64,000 nt of DNA from the NCBI GenBank assembly GCA_021014325.1, contig CM037467.1, positions 7,364,273 through 7,428,272 on the forward strand, read 5' to 3'. Below, piece after piece: positions 20,815 through 32,487 of the stretch. This DNA comes from Plazaster borealis (Eukaryota > Echinodermata > Asteroidea > Forcipulatida > Labidiasteridae). Position 1 is the first letter of the stretch, and every line of letters begins with the position of its first letter. The notes under the pieces are model-generated. The model did no database searches, was not told the DNA's origin, and was given only the letters and a program-made list of their open reading frames with translations. Made by a program: the position numbers and the translations under genes.

Positions 20815-21191
20815 TTAAAGGCATCGTACACGTTTGGTAATATTCAAAGACCAGTGTTCTCACTTGGTGTATCCCAACATATGCATAAAATAACAAGCCT
20901 GTGAAATTTGGGCTCAATTGGTCATCGAAGTTGCAAGAAAATGATGAAAGAAAAAACACCCTTGTTGTACAAATTTGTGTGCTTTCAGATATAGGAATAA
21001 AAACTTCTTGCAAGAAGTTTTTATTATTTTAGTGAGAAATTACCTCTTTCTCAAAAACTACATTACTTCAGAGGGAGTCGTTTCTCACAAATTGTTTTAT
21101 ACTATCAACAGCTCTCTGTTGCTCGTTACCAAGTCAGTTTCTATGCTAATATATATTTTGAGTAATTACAAAACCTGTACGATGCCTTTAA
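20815..21191 (-). mobile_element. TTAA-ended MITE, family B copy 1
   Basis: The termini are TTAAAGGCATCGTACACG and its complement at 21191, with TTAA at both ends. It shares the whole body with 51521-51895 and, more distantly, 30758-31137, which run in the opposite orientation. Non-coding. Confidence 0.82.
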
Positions 21192-21675
21192 GGGATGCTG
21201 ATGCATGTGTACACATGGTACATTTACAATGTACATGTGTATGTACAATTTGTCAGTATACATTGAGATTTTGAGATGGATCATATAAATACTATTCAAT
21301 CAAGACTTACATTAAGTAGGCCTATTGTCTCTAGTTTCAATTTTACAGAAAAACCCCAAAGTTCCTCACCATTAATTTAATGGAAGTATTAATTCCATAC
21401 ACTGGTAACTACTGCCCTCTGGAGATTAAGAGTTGCCGTGGCACTCTAAGCCTGTGCAACAATCATCCTCTTTAGTATACACTGTGTATCCTAGCTACTT
21501 ACAGTATCCTTGGATGTACACAAAACACTGATGTTTCATTGGTTGGAACAAATGGGGTATCCTTGTGGTACTGTGTGCTTAGCTTGAGAGGTGGTCGATG
21601 TTTGAATTTATGATTAATCTAAAAACTCAATGACAAGAGCTGTGAGATTAAAAGCTTACCAGAATGCATTTATAA

Positions 21676-21793
21676 GCCATTTTGAGATATGGTGGGCACA
21701 AGACAATCAAACCATTAGGTCTGGGTCCATTTTTCTGTATACACTCAAACCAAACAGTGCACTCCCATAGTGTCCACTATATCTCAAAAGGCT
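21676..21793 (-). mobile_element. Short MITE, reverse copy of 459-576
   Basis: The ends are GCCATTTTGAGATATGGTGG and a complementary TATCTCAAAAGGC. The central GTATACACTCAAACCAAACA matches the reverse complement of the first copy. Confidence 0.72.
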
Positions 21794-23318
21794 AATTGGA
21801 ACACAGTATTATAAATACATGTAGAGTGAGGTGCATCAGTACTAAGCTTCATCTCCACATTAGTGTGGACACATTACTGCACATTACTATTATTAGCTTA
21901 GTGTACACAATACTATCATTACAGAATCAAATAAGCTCTTCTGATGTCATTCATACAGTACAAAGATTAAACTTGTAGGTTGCATTGAATCTTTGCTTTC
22001 ACCTTGTGATTATGTAACACGGATTTTACATCAGTTAGGGATCTTGTATTGCATGTATTGCCTTGAAACTATTCTTATATCAAGATTGTTCAGAACACTG
22101 TGCTTTCTTGATGTCCAGAATGAAAAGAATAATTTTGTTGAAACTCAGGAGTTTTCCTGAATTCCAGGATTTTCTGAAAATCTCTTTGAGCCTTTAAAAT
22201 TTCTTGAAAAAAAGTTAGGATGTCACCGAAGGAAAAAATAAAGAGTCCACATTGTGTTCAAACCTGTGGTTTTGTATTTCCTGTGATGCACAGAGTCTGT
22301 AAACCTCCTGAGTTGTAACGTCTAGGGCGTTCCGGGTCTAGAATAAGGGGGAACCCAGGCCGATAAGTAATTTTCAGGATTTTTCACAATAGACTGTGCA
22401 AGTCTCGTGCGTATTCAAACATTGGGACCCGTTAAAGCGTGTGAGTTTGTTTCATTCATGCGTTAAAGCATCGTAGTACGTGGGACCAAAGTGGTCCCAA
22501 AAATGCTTAAATACGCGTGAGACTTGCACTGTTTGTTGTTAAATCTCATCCCCGTCTTGGTTTGTTATCTTGACATTATTCATTTTCCTACAGAATGGAT
22601 TTCCAAGAAAATAAAATTTGTTGTACATGAACATCCATGAAACGTGTTGTAAACTGTACATTTGTATGCCAGGGTTCTCCCCATGCACAAGCTAGCGTAT
22701 AATCGGGCGAGATTTTTTTTATTAATTTTTAAATTTCATAAAAAACATCAAGAGAAACCAATGCTCCAGACTGCACAGTAGGGCCTTTAAAACTAAGATA
22801 AACACCAAGTAGAAAACATTCCAAAGACCTTGTTTCAAGTTCAGCTTGCTTCGGCCAAACTTCCAAAATTTGGGTCCAGAATGCCCCACAGTTTTAAAAA
22901 AAAACCTGGGGTCAACCCTTTACGTGTACCCCACATTCTCAAAAGCCTGGTTTTACAGACATTTGTATGCTTGCAACTTTTCAGCTGATCAGCTGAAATC
23001 CCCCTTTTTTAGGGCCATTGAAACAGAAAAACACTATACTAAATTGAATGTTTTTTTTATAACAGTTTCCTCTTTAAAAACCCCCCAAAGTTTCATGTTT
23101 GCATTTGATTGAGTCACAAAGTCACAGCTAAACTAAGGATGCCTTGCTTACCAATTTCCTCAGCTTCCCTGTGTTCCAAAGTCAAAATCAAACATATGCT
23201 AAGCATTGGCTCAGTTCAAGAACTGGATTCAACTTGTTGTTTCTTAACCAGAGGTTGTTACTCATTAGGCAGATGTTCTTTACAAGTTTGATTTCAATAT
23301 TTTTGTTTCTGCTTTCAG
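21794..23318. other. Region upstream of the ACBP exons
   Basis: Apart from the MITE at 22394 I see no strong feature. The first ACBP exon should lie somewhere upstream of 23319 and was not identified with confidence. Confidence 0.4.
22394..22530. mobile_element. Hairpin MITE, 137 bp
   Basis: The left arm (TGCAAGTCTCGTGCGTATT... to TTGGGACC) and the right arm pair over about 38 bp. No ORF. Confidence 0.68.
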
Positions 23319-23436
23319 GACAAGTTTCTTGTAGCTGCAGAAGAGATCAAGCGTCTTAGTAAACTGCCTAACAACGAGGAGTTGCTTGATACATACAAGT
23401 TTTACAAGCAGGTCACTGTAGGAGACTGCAACACTG
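23319..23436 (+). CDS. ACBP exon 2
   Basis: From [17 protein letters not shown] to VGDCNT; the acceptor is tttcag and the donor GTAAAT at 23437. It holds helices 1 and 2 and the YKQ motif. Confidence 0.92.
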
Positions 23437-26264
23437 GTAAATATACATTCTTTATAATCATGTACATGTAGAACTGAAGAAAGGGCAGGGAATTCATAGA
23501 AAATTACATTTTCATTTCAAAATGTAAAGTAATACGTAACCACAAGGGAAACTGATAGGGTAAATTTTAAATAATTTTGGGTTTAACAAAGAAAAATAGA
23601 CTAGAGTGGGACTTGAACCTGTGACCTCAGGATTAATGTGCCGGCGCTCTACCAACTGAGCTATCGAGTCCTAATGTTGGCGGTCTCTCTGTTATGTCCA
23701 TATCTTTGTTCAACCCAGAATTATTTTCAAAATTGACTCAACATTTTATAAAGGGAGGGGATTAAATGTAGCTGAGTAACCGAGTGATTACACAGGCAAT
23801 TTATCTGATCAGACCAGCAAGATTGAACAGGTTTTTGTAATTCCAGCGAGAAATATGAAGTCTCTCATAAGCTCAATAGATTTAGATTCATTTCTTACAA
23901 TTTCTATTTCTATTCCAAAGAGCTTTTTTTCCCTAAATTTAGTTATCTGAAGTATATAAGAGCAAACCTTAAAAGATATTTTGTCTTTTTTTAAATGAGC
24001 AGAGACAAATATGTTAATTTACTCTTACAAAAAAAACAAGGACAAAGAAAGTGGCCACAAAAACATTAATTCAAAGCATAATCAAACACCTATTTTCCTG
24101 GCAGTATGAATTGTCTCTGTTTGTAATGACTCTCAGTTTGTTTTGAATTTAATTTGTGTATCAAATTGATTTGACTGTCAACACAGATAGACCTGGTATG
24201 TTGGACTTAAAGGGCAAAGCTAAATGGGACGCATGGAATGGTATTAAAGGTAAGTTATGCACTTAATTCATAAACACCCCAGACTTTAAGTCACGAACCT
24301 GTCACCTTAGCTGGTTTCAAATGAATTGTTCAGGATTGGTTGATGAAGTTATTGACTCGATTCACCTGACGTCATCTTCACAATAATCGTGGTTGTGCCA
24401 TTTTGGGTGTCGATGTCCCCGTTAGCCCTGGTGGCCTTTCACTTTCCTATAAATACTACAGTGACATCCTGGATATCAGGACCTGTTTCTGGAGCGGAAA
24501 CATTTCAGAGCTTTATAATTCAAATCTTACCTGTAAGAAGCTACTAATCTCAATGAATTAACATTCTGGATTAACATTAGCGTCAGATGTTCTTCATAAA
24601 TCAATCATTTTCGTGAAATAATTCAGCTCTCAATGTTAAAAGTTCCTGTTTTGTTTGATCTCTCAAACATGCCTGTCTTGCGTACGCGTACACTAGAATG
24701 TTAGGCGCAGGACATTCATTTGAATTGGGAGTGTACTGCAATGTGTTATCGGTGCCAGCGCTAACACACGGGTAATAGGTTTGCCTGATGAACTGTGTTT
24801 AAAGTTTGCAGAAATGTTCAACTTTAAGAACTGAATTATTTCACGAAAATTAGAGATTCATGAAGCATATCTGACGTCCAAAACCCACCACCAAAAAGAG
24901 TATGCGGCCATTGTAAGATTAGTATACTGATCTCAGTATACTGAAGCTCATGCAGTTAGCTTCTTGCAGGTATGATTTGAATTATAGAACTATAACATGT
25001 CTCCAACCAGAAACAGGCCCTCATACTTAGGACTTTGTATCTGTGTACAGCACAGAAGAAGAGTCCTACATAGGATTAATGTCCCTGTGTGTTATACAGT
25101 GTAGTGCAACATTGAGGGGATGTGGCATACATGCTTACAAGTTGACTCTGGTGAGCATGGCAGACAGTAGTCACATGTGATGTTGGTGCAAGGGGTCGAT
25201 AGACTCTTTCGGACCGAATCTCCCAAAGTGGCATTTTGGCCATTCAGAGAGTCAGTACAATCCACCCCTCCACCAGTTGCCTGAACTTGCTGTGTACGTT
25301 CAAGTCTCTGTGTTAACAAACTTAATTTGTGTAAATGAGGTAAAAAGTAAGGAATATTGTTGTCTTTGGCTGTTTTTGTTCACAACCTCAGCAGTCTTAA
25401 TAATGCATTAGTTTTCACAAGAGTTGAGTTGCTCTAACCCTTTTGTAACATGAAATTAACATGGAAAATTGTCAACCCAAGTAGTGCTCACAATTCAAAG
25501 CAAATAAAACTATGTTAAATATTCCCACCCATTATTACTTCCAAGGGTGGGATTCAAACCCACGACCTTTGCCATTTTAGAGCAGATGTCTTAATTTAAT
25601 ATATGTTAAATTTGCATCGGTAAAAAAAGAATATTATTTGGTTTTACCCAAACACCGATGTGTGTAAAGCACTATATACTCAGTAATTTCCTGAGTCCTT
25701 TGACAAAATCCACAGGACTCAAAAAGTACTGAGTATACAGTGCTTTACATACATCGGTGTTTGGGTAAAACCAAATAATATTCCCACTCAGTATGCGCCA
25801 AAACCCATCTCATAGTTGTTTGAATGTGGTCACCAAAATCTTAGCATGGTGTGAAGCACAACAATCTTAACAAACATTTGGGTGTTGGGTTATCATGGAA
25901 TGGAGTATTTTGATCAGCTCCTGACCAGAACACCCGGGAAGTTGGGTTAAATTGTACAGAAATCTATTATAGAGATGCTATTCAAGGCAGCTTTTAGCGT
26001 AACATTAACAGTCATGATTTTCTAAAGATGAGACCCTTTCAAGCTAATCTTTCTCAGGGTGATTCTTGGTGCTTGCACTTCATGTGAAGTGAGTTTTGTA
26101 TTACTCCGTTCATCTTGATCATTGCGAAATCTGACACAAATTCTACACACCTCACTTCTTCATGTGTTGTTTTCATTTTTGTAGGAATGGCCAAGGAGGA
26201 AGCTGACCGGCTATATGTAGAATACGTGGAGAAGTTGAAGAAACAATATGGCCTTTCAGCCTAA
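23319..26264 (+). CDS. Acyl-CoA-binding protein (ACBP/DBI), first exon missing
   Basis: Exons 23319-23436, 24187-24249 and 26185-26264 join to 86 residues. ACBPs are four-helix proteins of about 86-90 residues that bind long-chain acyl-CoA in the cytosol and deliver it to membrane-lipid and oxidation pathways. Visible family blocks are [53 protein letters not shown] and [13 protein letters not shown]. The YKQ Tyr/Lys, the KAKWDAW block and the C-terminal Tyr that contact CoA are all present. Only a few N-terminal residues and the start codon are lacking; the exon at 23319 starts in phase 0. The introns are 750 and 1935 bp. The gene converges on SCAP. The relation to ACBP is firm; the choice among single-domain paralogues is not. 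Confidence 0.93.
23560..23735 (-). mobile_element. tRNA-derived SINE, family 2 (ACBP intron)
   Basis: The minus strand has TAGCTCAGTTGGTAGAGCGC (A-box region) and GGTTCAAGTCCCAC (B-box region). The post-tRNA tail (with AACCCAAAATTA-like sequence) is shared with copies at 53935, 54885 and 60575. Confidence 0.65.
24187..24249 (+). CDS. ACBP exon 3
   Basis: [20 protein letters not shown], the family signature, between an acacag acceptor and a GTAAGT donor. The 63-nt size is the classic ACBP exon. Confidence 0.95.
24476..25026. mobile_element. Fold-back element of about 550 bp in an ACBP intron
   Basis: Imperfect inverted arms of more than 150 bp begin at CCTGTTTCTGG on the left and close at CCAGAAACAGG on the right. 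Inner matching blocks are TTTTCGTGAAATAATTCAG and its complement, and ATAATTCAAATCTTACCTG and its complement. Confidence 0.7.
25535..25595 (-). repeat. tRNA-like SINE fragment
   Basis: GTGGGATTCAAACCCACGACC is the complement of a B-box/T-arm with a following stem. The A-box side is not clear. Confidence 0.35.
25629..25793. mobile_element. Hairpin MITE, 165 bp
   Basis: The arms of about 57 bp are nearly perfect complements, from GAATATTATTTGGTTTTACC to TACTGAG at the centre. Partial relatives lie at 20655-20700 and 58971-59075. Confidence 0.82.
26185..26264 (+). CDS. ACBP exon 4 with stop
   Basis: [20 protein letters not shown] and QYGLSA, then TAA; the acceptor is ttgtag. This is helix 4 and the C-terminus. 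Confidence 0.95.
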
Positions 26265-27409
26265 TTCTTATCCTGGAGTAGGTTTTTAAATGAAAATTTG
26301 TTCAAATTTGTAAATGCTTTGGTTGTAGAGGGATAAGACAAAATTGAGTAGAGTTTTGAAGCTGCTTGTTTTCATTGGGCATTATGTACACAACAGACAT
26401 AATGCTGTTGAACAGCGCGACAATCCAAATGGAAGCTGTATGTTTACACTTTGTAATGAGATTTTAATGCATCATTCTTAGGGGTAAGTGCACATGGTTG
26501 TGATTGGGCGATGCAGGAAGGGGCAGAACAATGGATTGTCAAATCATAGGGGTTGTGTAGTTGTCTGTTTTACTTGTGTTATGTCATTTCAGTCTAGACT
26601 ATAAGGTTTTCCTTTGAACAGCTGAAAGAGTAAACATAACAGGAAACACACTCTACGGACTTCACATTTTTTCTGTGGCTCAGAGATAATTTTTGAGACA
26701 ACGGTCTAGACAGGTACAATATTTGTAAACGAACAAGTTAATCAAATTATGAATAATTCACAAAGGGGGTAAAGCCGGTATTTACTCCCCCCCCCTCCGA
26801 GGCCGAATCAATAGTCCAACAATGTCAACAATGAATTAAAAGATTGCATGTTTGTTTTATAACTCGAGTTATCAGTTTAAAAATGATACAAATGTTTGGA
26901 GAATTTCTTAATGAGTGGTCAAGGTGAGGTGAAGTTTCAATTGTGTTGTGAAAATCCTTTTCATTTATTGTTTTGTGAAAAAAAGTGAAATATTTTTAAT
27001 TAAGTAACAATACATGTTATAATGGGAGGTAAATGCATTACCAATATTCAGTTTTAAGGTATGTCACTTTTAGGAAACTACTATAATTCAGGGATCAATA
27101 TCAAAGTGCTGCTTAAGTAAACAACATGTGCTTTTCAGAAAATGTTACTGTTTAAAACGCATTGTTTTGTACAGTGCTGTGACTGGTTTCCTGCTAATTT
27201 GTGTTTGGCAAACTATCCACCTAACTGTCAACTCAAAGACTGCATCTGAAAACCACATTGTACATAGGTTTGTATAAAACCTGTTGGCAATTAATTTTAC
27301 TACTTTCATCATCAGAATTTCCCAATTTTGTTAGATTTTAATTAGTGTTCTGATGTTTTACTTTTTTAATGGATTTTTCTTTTAAAAGGTTTGATTAGTA
27401 AAGATTTTT

Positions 27410-27415
27410 AATAAA
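27410..27415 (+). terminator. Candidate polyadenylation signal AATAAA for ACBP
   Basis: It lies in an AT-rich context 1.15 kb after the ACBP stop. Others occur farther on (about 28844 and 28896), so the real end is unknown. Confidence 0.35.
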
Positions 27416-27538
27416 TATATTGACATACAAATGTGATTGCTGAATCTTTGTTGACACTCTGTCCATCTTCAAAATAGATTTTCTCTACATGCCAATTTAA
27501 CTTTCATAAATCAAATATCTTAAACGCCGTTTAGAACG

Positions 27539-27605
27539 GCAGGGTTGTGGCCGTGCGATAAAGGACCACGCCTTAGGCTCCGTTATCGCACGGCAACGAC
27601 CCTGC
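27539..27605. repeat. GC-rich 67-bp hairpin
   Basis: GCAGGGTTGTGGCCGTGCGA pairs with TCGCACGGCAACGACCCTGC around about 22 bp. It may be the core of a small MITE. Confidence 0.65.
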
Positions 27606-28176
27606 ATGGACCCTGCAAGGTTTAATGGCCGTTAAAAACTTAGCCCTCTTTTATTCCCATTCATAAATGCCCTTTTTGTTAAAAAACGTAATAATAATGG
27701 AAAATCTGTAAAACTTTTCTGTAATTTTTTGAATCCTGTCACGTCCTTGAGCACCATTTTGTGAAGGGTCAAATTGCATACGATGCTCAATGGTTTTGCG
27801 TATGCGTGCATACTAATAGATTTTACATTGAGTACCAGTATATATTAACTGAGTTACGCGTAACAAATTAGCACCATGTGTAAGCTTGCATGCCACGCAC
27901 ATGTTTAAACACTTCTCACTGTGTTTTTATCGCAAGTTTAACCATAGCCACGTGATCTCCTCTCGACCAATCAGAGTGGATAAATTGTCCCGGGTATTTA
28001 TGAATACAGTATAAAATGTTTGATTATGTCTGAATCTTAATTGCATATAACTCATTTTGTGCAGCAACCTAAAACAGTGTGATTAACTTCTGTATCACAA
28101 TTATTTGAATTGTGATTATTGTACCCTAATAGTCCTTACTTCAATTCCTGCAATATTTTCAACATGAGAAAGGTCT

Positions 28177-28235
28177 ATACAGTCAACCCTCGTTATAAAG
28201 AGCAGTTTATAAAGAGGTTCTGCTTATAAAGAGTT
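28177..28235. repeat. Possible pogo/Tigger-type terminus
   Basis: CAGTCAACCCTCGTTATAAA resembles termini of Tc1/pogo-like elements, and TTATAAAGAG is repeated. Only one end was seen. Confidence 0.3.
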
Positions 28236-29510
28236 CATTTGTGTTTGTTTGTTTTGCTGTCTTTGCTTAACAACAATCCTGTTATGTAGATCTTTTTTTC
28301 ATTGTAGATCAATAGTGGGATTTTGTTGTCACGTCAATTCCACATGACCAAGGTTTGAGGGGAAAATAGCCTGGTTCTATTTGGTAAAAGCAAACCTTAG
28401 TATTCATTACTGTTGTTTCGTACAGGGAACGTGACCTACAGTGAAGATGGGTTTTTAGCATCATTGAGGTTATTGGGGCACAAACTTTACAAGAGTGGAA
28501 TACAAAATTAATGAGTCGATACAAAATGAGTTTCCATATGTTGTTGATAGTTACAAAACCTAATGTGCAGCACTTTGTGGGGGAAGTTAAATGGTCATAA
28601 TTCATAAAAATGTACAAGTTCTTGGAAATGTTTTTTGTAATGTTTTCATTTTGTTTGTATGCAAGTTTGCCCCAAACAAGGCTAAAAGCCACTCTTGGTA
28701 TGGAGCTACAAGAAGAAAACATTAAGATAAAAATAAGTCGGAGGGGGGGGGGGTGCTGAAGATATTCCTCTTAAAACAGTCTAGATTGTGGGATGGAGGG
28801 ACACGTGCACAAGGAAAAGAATTTCAAAGAGATGCAGTACGTGGAATAAAGCTGTTGGAATGGCTCTTTGTTCTACATCTTGGCAAATTAAACTGAAACT
28901 TAAATAAAACACACTAGAGATCCACAAATATGTTTACATATTTATTTCTACATAAATTCACATGCAGTATGTACATTTCATTTGGCTATGTCAATGTTTA
29001 CAAATAATTGCAACACAACAGATTTTTCAGAATATTACAAATCATTTTCTTTTTTCGTTTTACTTTTATAAAAAAAGTACTTACAATTCTATTTTTACAA
29101 CTGAAAAATAATGTGAAACTAAATTATTTCATGAGTGGAATGGAAGGTGTTGTTTATTTTGATGTTTACAAAGTAAAATTACATTAAAAAACCCAATCAA
29201 AAATCCTCCAAAACCACACCTAGTTCGGCATGAGATTGATAGACTTGGTTACTGCAAGGTTTAACCAAGCCTGCCTGACACCGTCTGAAGGTTTGGGCGT
29301 TGAGTTACCAAATCATGAAGAATCTTTGTATTTCCTATTAGCCATCATTGGTTTTTTGTAACACCACAACTCAACTTCAACCAAAAAAGTGTTGATTAAC
29401 TGCAGTTGGAGAGAGAGCAATTTTTGGTGACAGTGCCCACCTCTTCAATACCCATAGTACAATGCAATGTCAAAGTCAGAAAGCGTATTCCTGTAAGCGT
29501 TTTATTAGCC

Positions 29511-29666
29511 AGGGCTGGGTTTCACAAAGAGCTAAGATTGATCTTAAGCTGTGTATCAATCTTAATTGCCAAGCAAAGTGTGATGTCACAATACAAATCA
29601 TTATGTCAATATTGACAACTCATCTGAAGATGAATCTTTAGTGCTTTATTTGTGAAATCAAGCCCT
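29511..29666. mobile_element. MITE family D copy 1, 156 bp
   Basis: It starts AGGGCTGGGTTTCACAAAG and ends TTTGTGAAATCAAGCCCT, with an internal AAGATTGATCTTAAG palindrome-like block. It matches 32343-32487. Confidence 0.75.
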
Positions 29667-30757
29667 GGTCACCAAGTACTTGACCCAAACTGCAGTATAC
29701 ATGTACATGTTTCCATGGAAAGGGAAGAGCGAATTCGTAGCTTTACAAATAAATGTCAGGACAATGATGCTCCGAAAATGTTTACCAAATTATTACCCAG
29801 TTTTTCATTTGTATTTAGACTGACAGCTTATTTCATCTCAACTTTTAGATTTCATTGTTTGTCATTTAGTAAAAATGAAGAAACACTTGAGATCTACGTC
29901 ACCACATACCCTCTCTCTAGACCATATCAGTTTTTATCTCAAATTTTGACATAAAAAGTGAGATTATGGTTCCAATTGCAAAAATCCTTGAGGAACACAG
30001 AGGGAAGGATAATTTGATTATTTGAAAGAGTGAAAAGTGCTTCAGACTGCAATTTTAAAGCTGGCTAGAAAATGCCACTTTTCAGTCCAAGCTATGAACA
30101 CCCTCCTTCCTGAGAGGGTTTCTCAACTAATCACCCAGGGAGCATCCAACCTCCAGCAGCACCCAGTAAGGGTTTATAAAATACATTAACCTCTCACCTC
30201 AATTACACACACAAAAATACAAATTCATCAATATTCTTCTTATTATTAAATATTAAGTTGTACACTTATTGGTCAATTAGCCCGTGAAGTCATTACATGT
30301 ATATTCATCATATGTAAATCATGCCCACAGCTCTTTAGTTTAGCATTAATAATTCATTAATTTTGATCAATGCATAAGTATTGATCATATTGATAAGAAT
30401 TTCAGTTTGGATATCGTGGGAGGGGCTTCCTTGAATGTGGACCCCACAGTTATGAGAAATGTTACACACAGTACCCAATACTCATCTGAATTGAAAATTT
30501 CCTGAAACTCGCACTTTAAATGAAGCAAAGTACTACTGTCAAGACTGTCCAATGTTGCAAAAAAGGCATGTTAAGGTAACTGGTAGTTAAAGACAGTGGA
30601 AGTCTTGTACATAGTGAGAATGTTGGCCAACTGTGGGTTTTCCCAAGTACATTGCTATGACTAACAAATAAGAGGTGCAACAAACTCATGGAGAACACAC
30701 GTGGGTGTCTCTTATTTTAGTTAATGTAAAACACGCTTATTGATTTTGCATTTATTT

Positions 30758-31137
30758 TTAAAGGGAGGGTATACCTTTGGCAATTACTCTAAAAATTAAT
30801 GACCATGAAAACTTACTTGATAAAAAAGCACTAGAGAAGTGTTAGAAATGACCCCCTTTGAAGTAATGTAGTTTTAAAGAAAGATGTAGTTTTTAACCCC
30901 AAAAATCTGAATCTGAGAAAGGCTTCATGCATGAAGCAGATGGCTTAATGCATGAAGCCATCTGAAAGCACACAATTCTATGCAACAAGGGTGTTTTTTC
31001 CTTTCATTATTTTTTTGCAACTTTGATGACCAATTGGGCCCAAATTTTCACAGGTTTGTTACTTTATGCATATGTTGGGATACACCAAGTGAGGATACCA
31101 GTCTTTGATAATTACCAAAAGTATACCCTGCCTTTAA
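30758..31137 (+). mobile_element. TTAA-ended MITE, family B copy 2
   Basis: TTAA lies at 30758-30761 and 31134-31137. The right half matches 51521-51895 closely (ATGACCAATTGGGCCCAAAT, TATGCATATGTTGGGATACA). The inner left part has a local duplication of a GCATGAAGCAGATGGCTTAA-like word. Confidence 0.75.
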
Positions 31138-31420
31138 AGAAGCTTTTTTATAGCAAAATCTTAATTGAAGTTAGCCCTGGTTCTTGAAGGATCTTGACAC
31201 ACCACCAGTAACTATACCAGCATTGTTATGAAGAATACTCATGTTGCAGGTGTGACATGGATGAGACATAGTAAGCTATGGCTAATGTACAATACATTCT
31301 ACCTGACCGAACATCATTTTCAGCCATTGTAAAGTGTGTAGAATCACTCTGTTAGCCATTTCTAATAATTGTTTTAATGAGATATCGCCCAACATCACAA
31401 GGCTGGACGGCCACTTTAAG

Positions 31421-31705
31421 GTGAGGGCTACACTTAAATAACTGATTTGGGCTGTCGACCCAAATCAACTGTCACCAGGGGCACATTGCCACCTACATGT
31501 ATTCCTCTAGGGCTGAAACAGGGTTACCCCCCTTCACAGTCCGTAAGGATGTAGGCATGGGTATCATCCACTAGGAGCCTGGCTGGTAGAGCAGAATGCA
31601 ATACCTTCCCAACTTTTTACAAGCAATTATGGTTAAGTGCCTTGCTCAAGGGCACAATTTGGTTGAACAGGCAATGTGTGGTTCATTTTAACCTGTTCAA
31701 CAGAC
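31421..31705. repeat. Probable dispersed repeat
   Basis: It includes GGGCTGAAACAGGGTTACC, GGTTAAGTGCCTTGCTCAAG and a GCCTGGCTGGTAGAGCAG segment, phrases typical of dispersed invertebrate repeats. The GGGCTGAAGCAGGGTTA word recurs at 40786. The family is not identified. Confidence 0.35.
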
Positions 31706-31814
31706 TAACCAGAATATGTACAGATGTGTCTTTTCCCTTTTTGCAGATTAGTTTCAATGTCAGATTCTATGTTTGAGTTTTCTTTTGGAATAACATCCTT
31801 GTCGAATATTGTAT

Positions 31815-31820
31815 TTTATT
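31815..31820 (-). terminator. Candidate minus-strand AATAAA for SCAP
   Basis: TTTATT on the plus strand, 1.95 kb beyond the SCAP stop, is the closest AATAAA I noticed on the minus strand. Confidence 0.25.
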
Positions 31821-32342
31821 TGAATAACTTTCAACTGATAACTTATGTTCCTTTTTATGGCAAAACACCATTTCATGAAAATAAACATTAAAAGTGGTTA
31901 TATTTTACCTTAATAAAAATTATTCAAGCCACGAATAGGTAAAAAAAGGTATAAAATTGTTCTCTAAATTATGCAAAAGAAATAAATAATCTTTCTGAAT
32001 AGCACATCTCTAAAACTGAAATGATGGCCAACATTATTGTTAAAAAACAAAAAAGCTGAAATGAAACTGTAACCGATTCTTCACCAATTGATAGTGCAAC
32101 TAAAGTATGTATCGTAAACAAGGTTACAAGGTTTTATAACATGAATAAAAACTCAAAATAAAGGAGGCTTTTGCAAAGTTAAAGCATAATATAAAACAGT
32201 AAACCAAATTATCACAAGGAGTAAAGAAGAGATAACCAGGTAACCAGTTTAATTCCTTATTTTGTTGAAATTTAAAAGTACTTAAAATTGCATAATTTCC
32301 CAGAGAGACTGGTCTTTGTACAAATTGTACTCGGTGTTATCC

Positions 32343-32487
32343 TGGGCTCGATTTCACAAAGCACTAAGATTCATCTTAAGAATCAACCTTAATTGCTAAG
32401 CAAAGTGTGATTTCACAATACACATCACTACGGTATTACTGACAACTCATCTTAAGATGACTCTTAGTGCTTTGTGAAATCGGCCCA
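32343..32487. mobile_element. MITE family D copy 2, 145 bp
   Basis: The termini GGGCTCGATTTCACAAAGCA and TGCTTTGTGAAATCGGCCCA are complementary. The body matches 29511-29666 (GCTAAGCAAAGTGTGATTTC). Confidence 0.8.
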
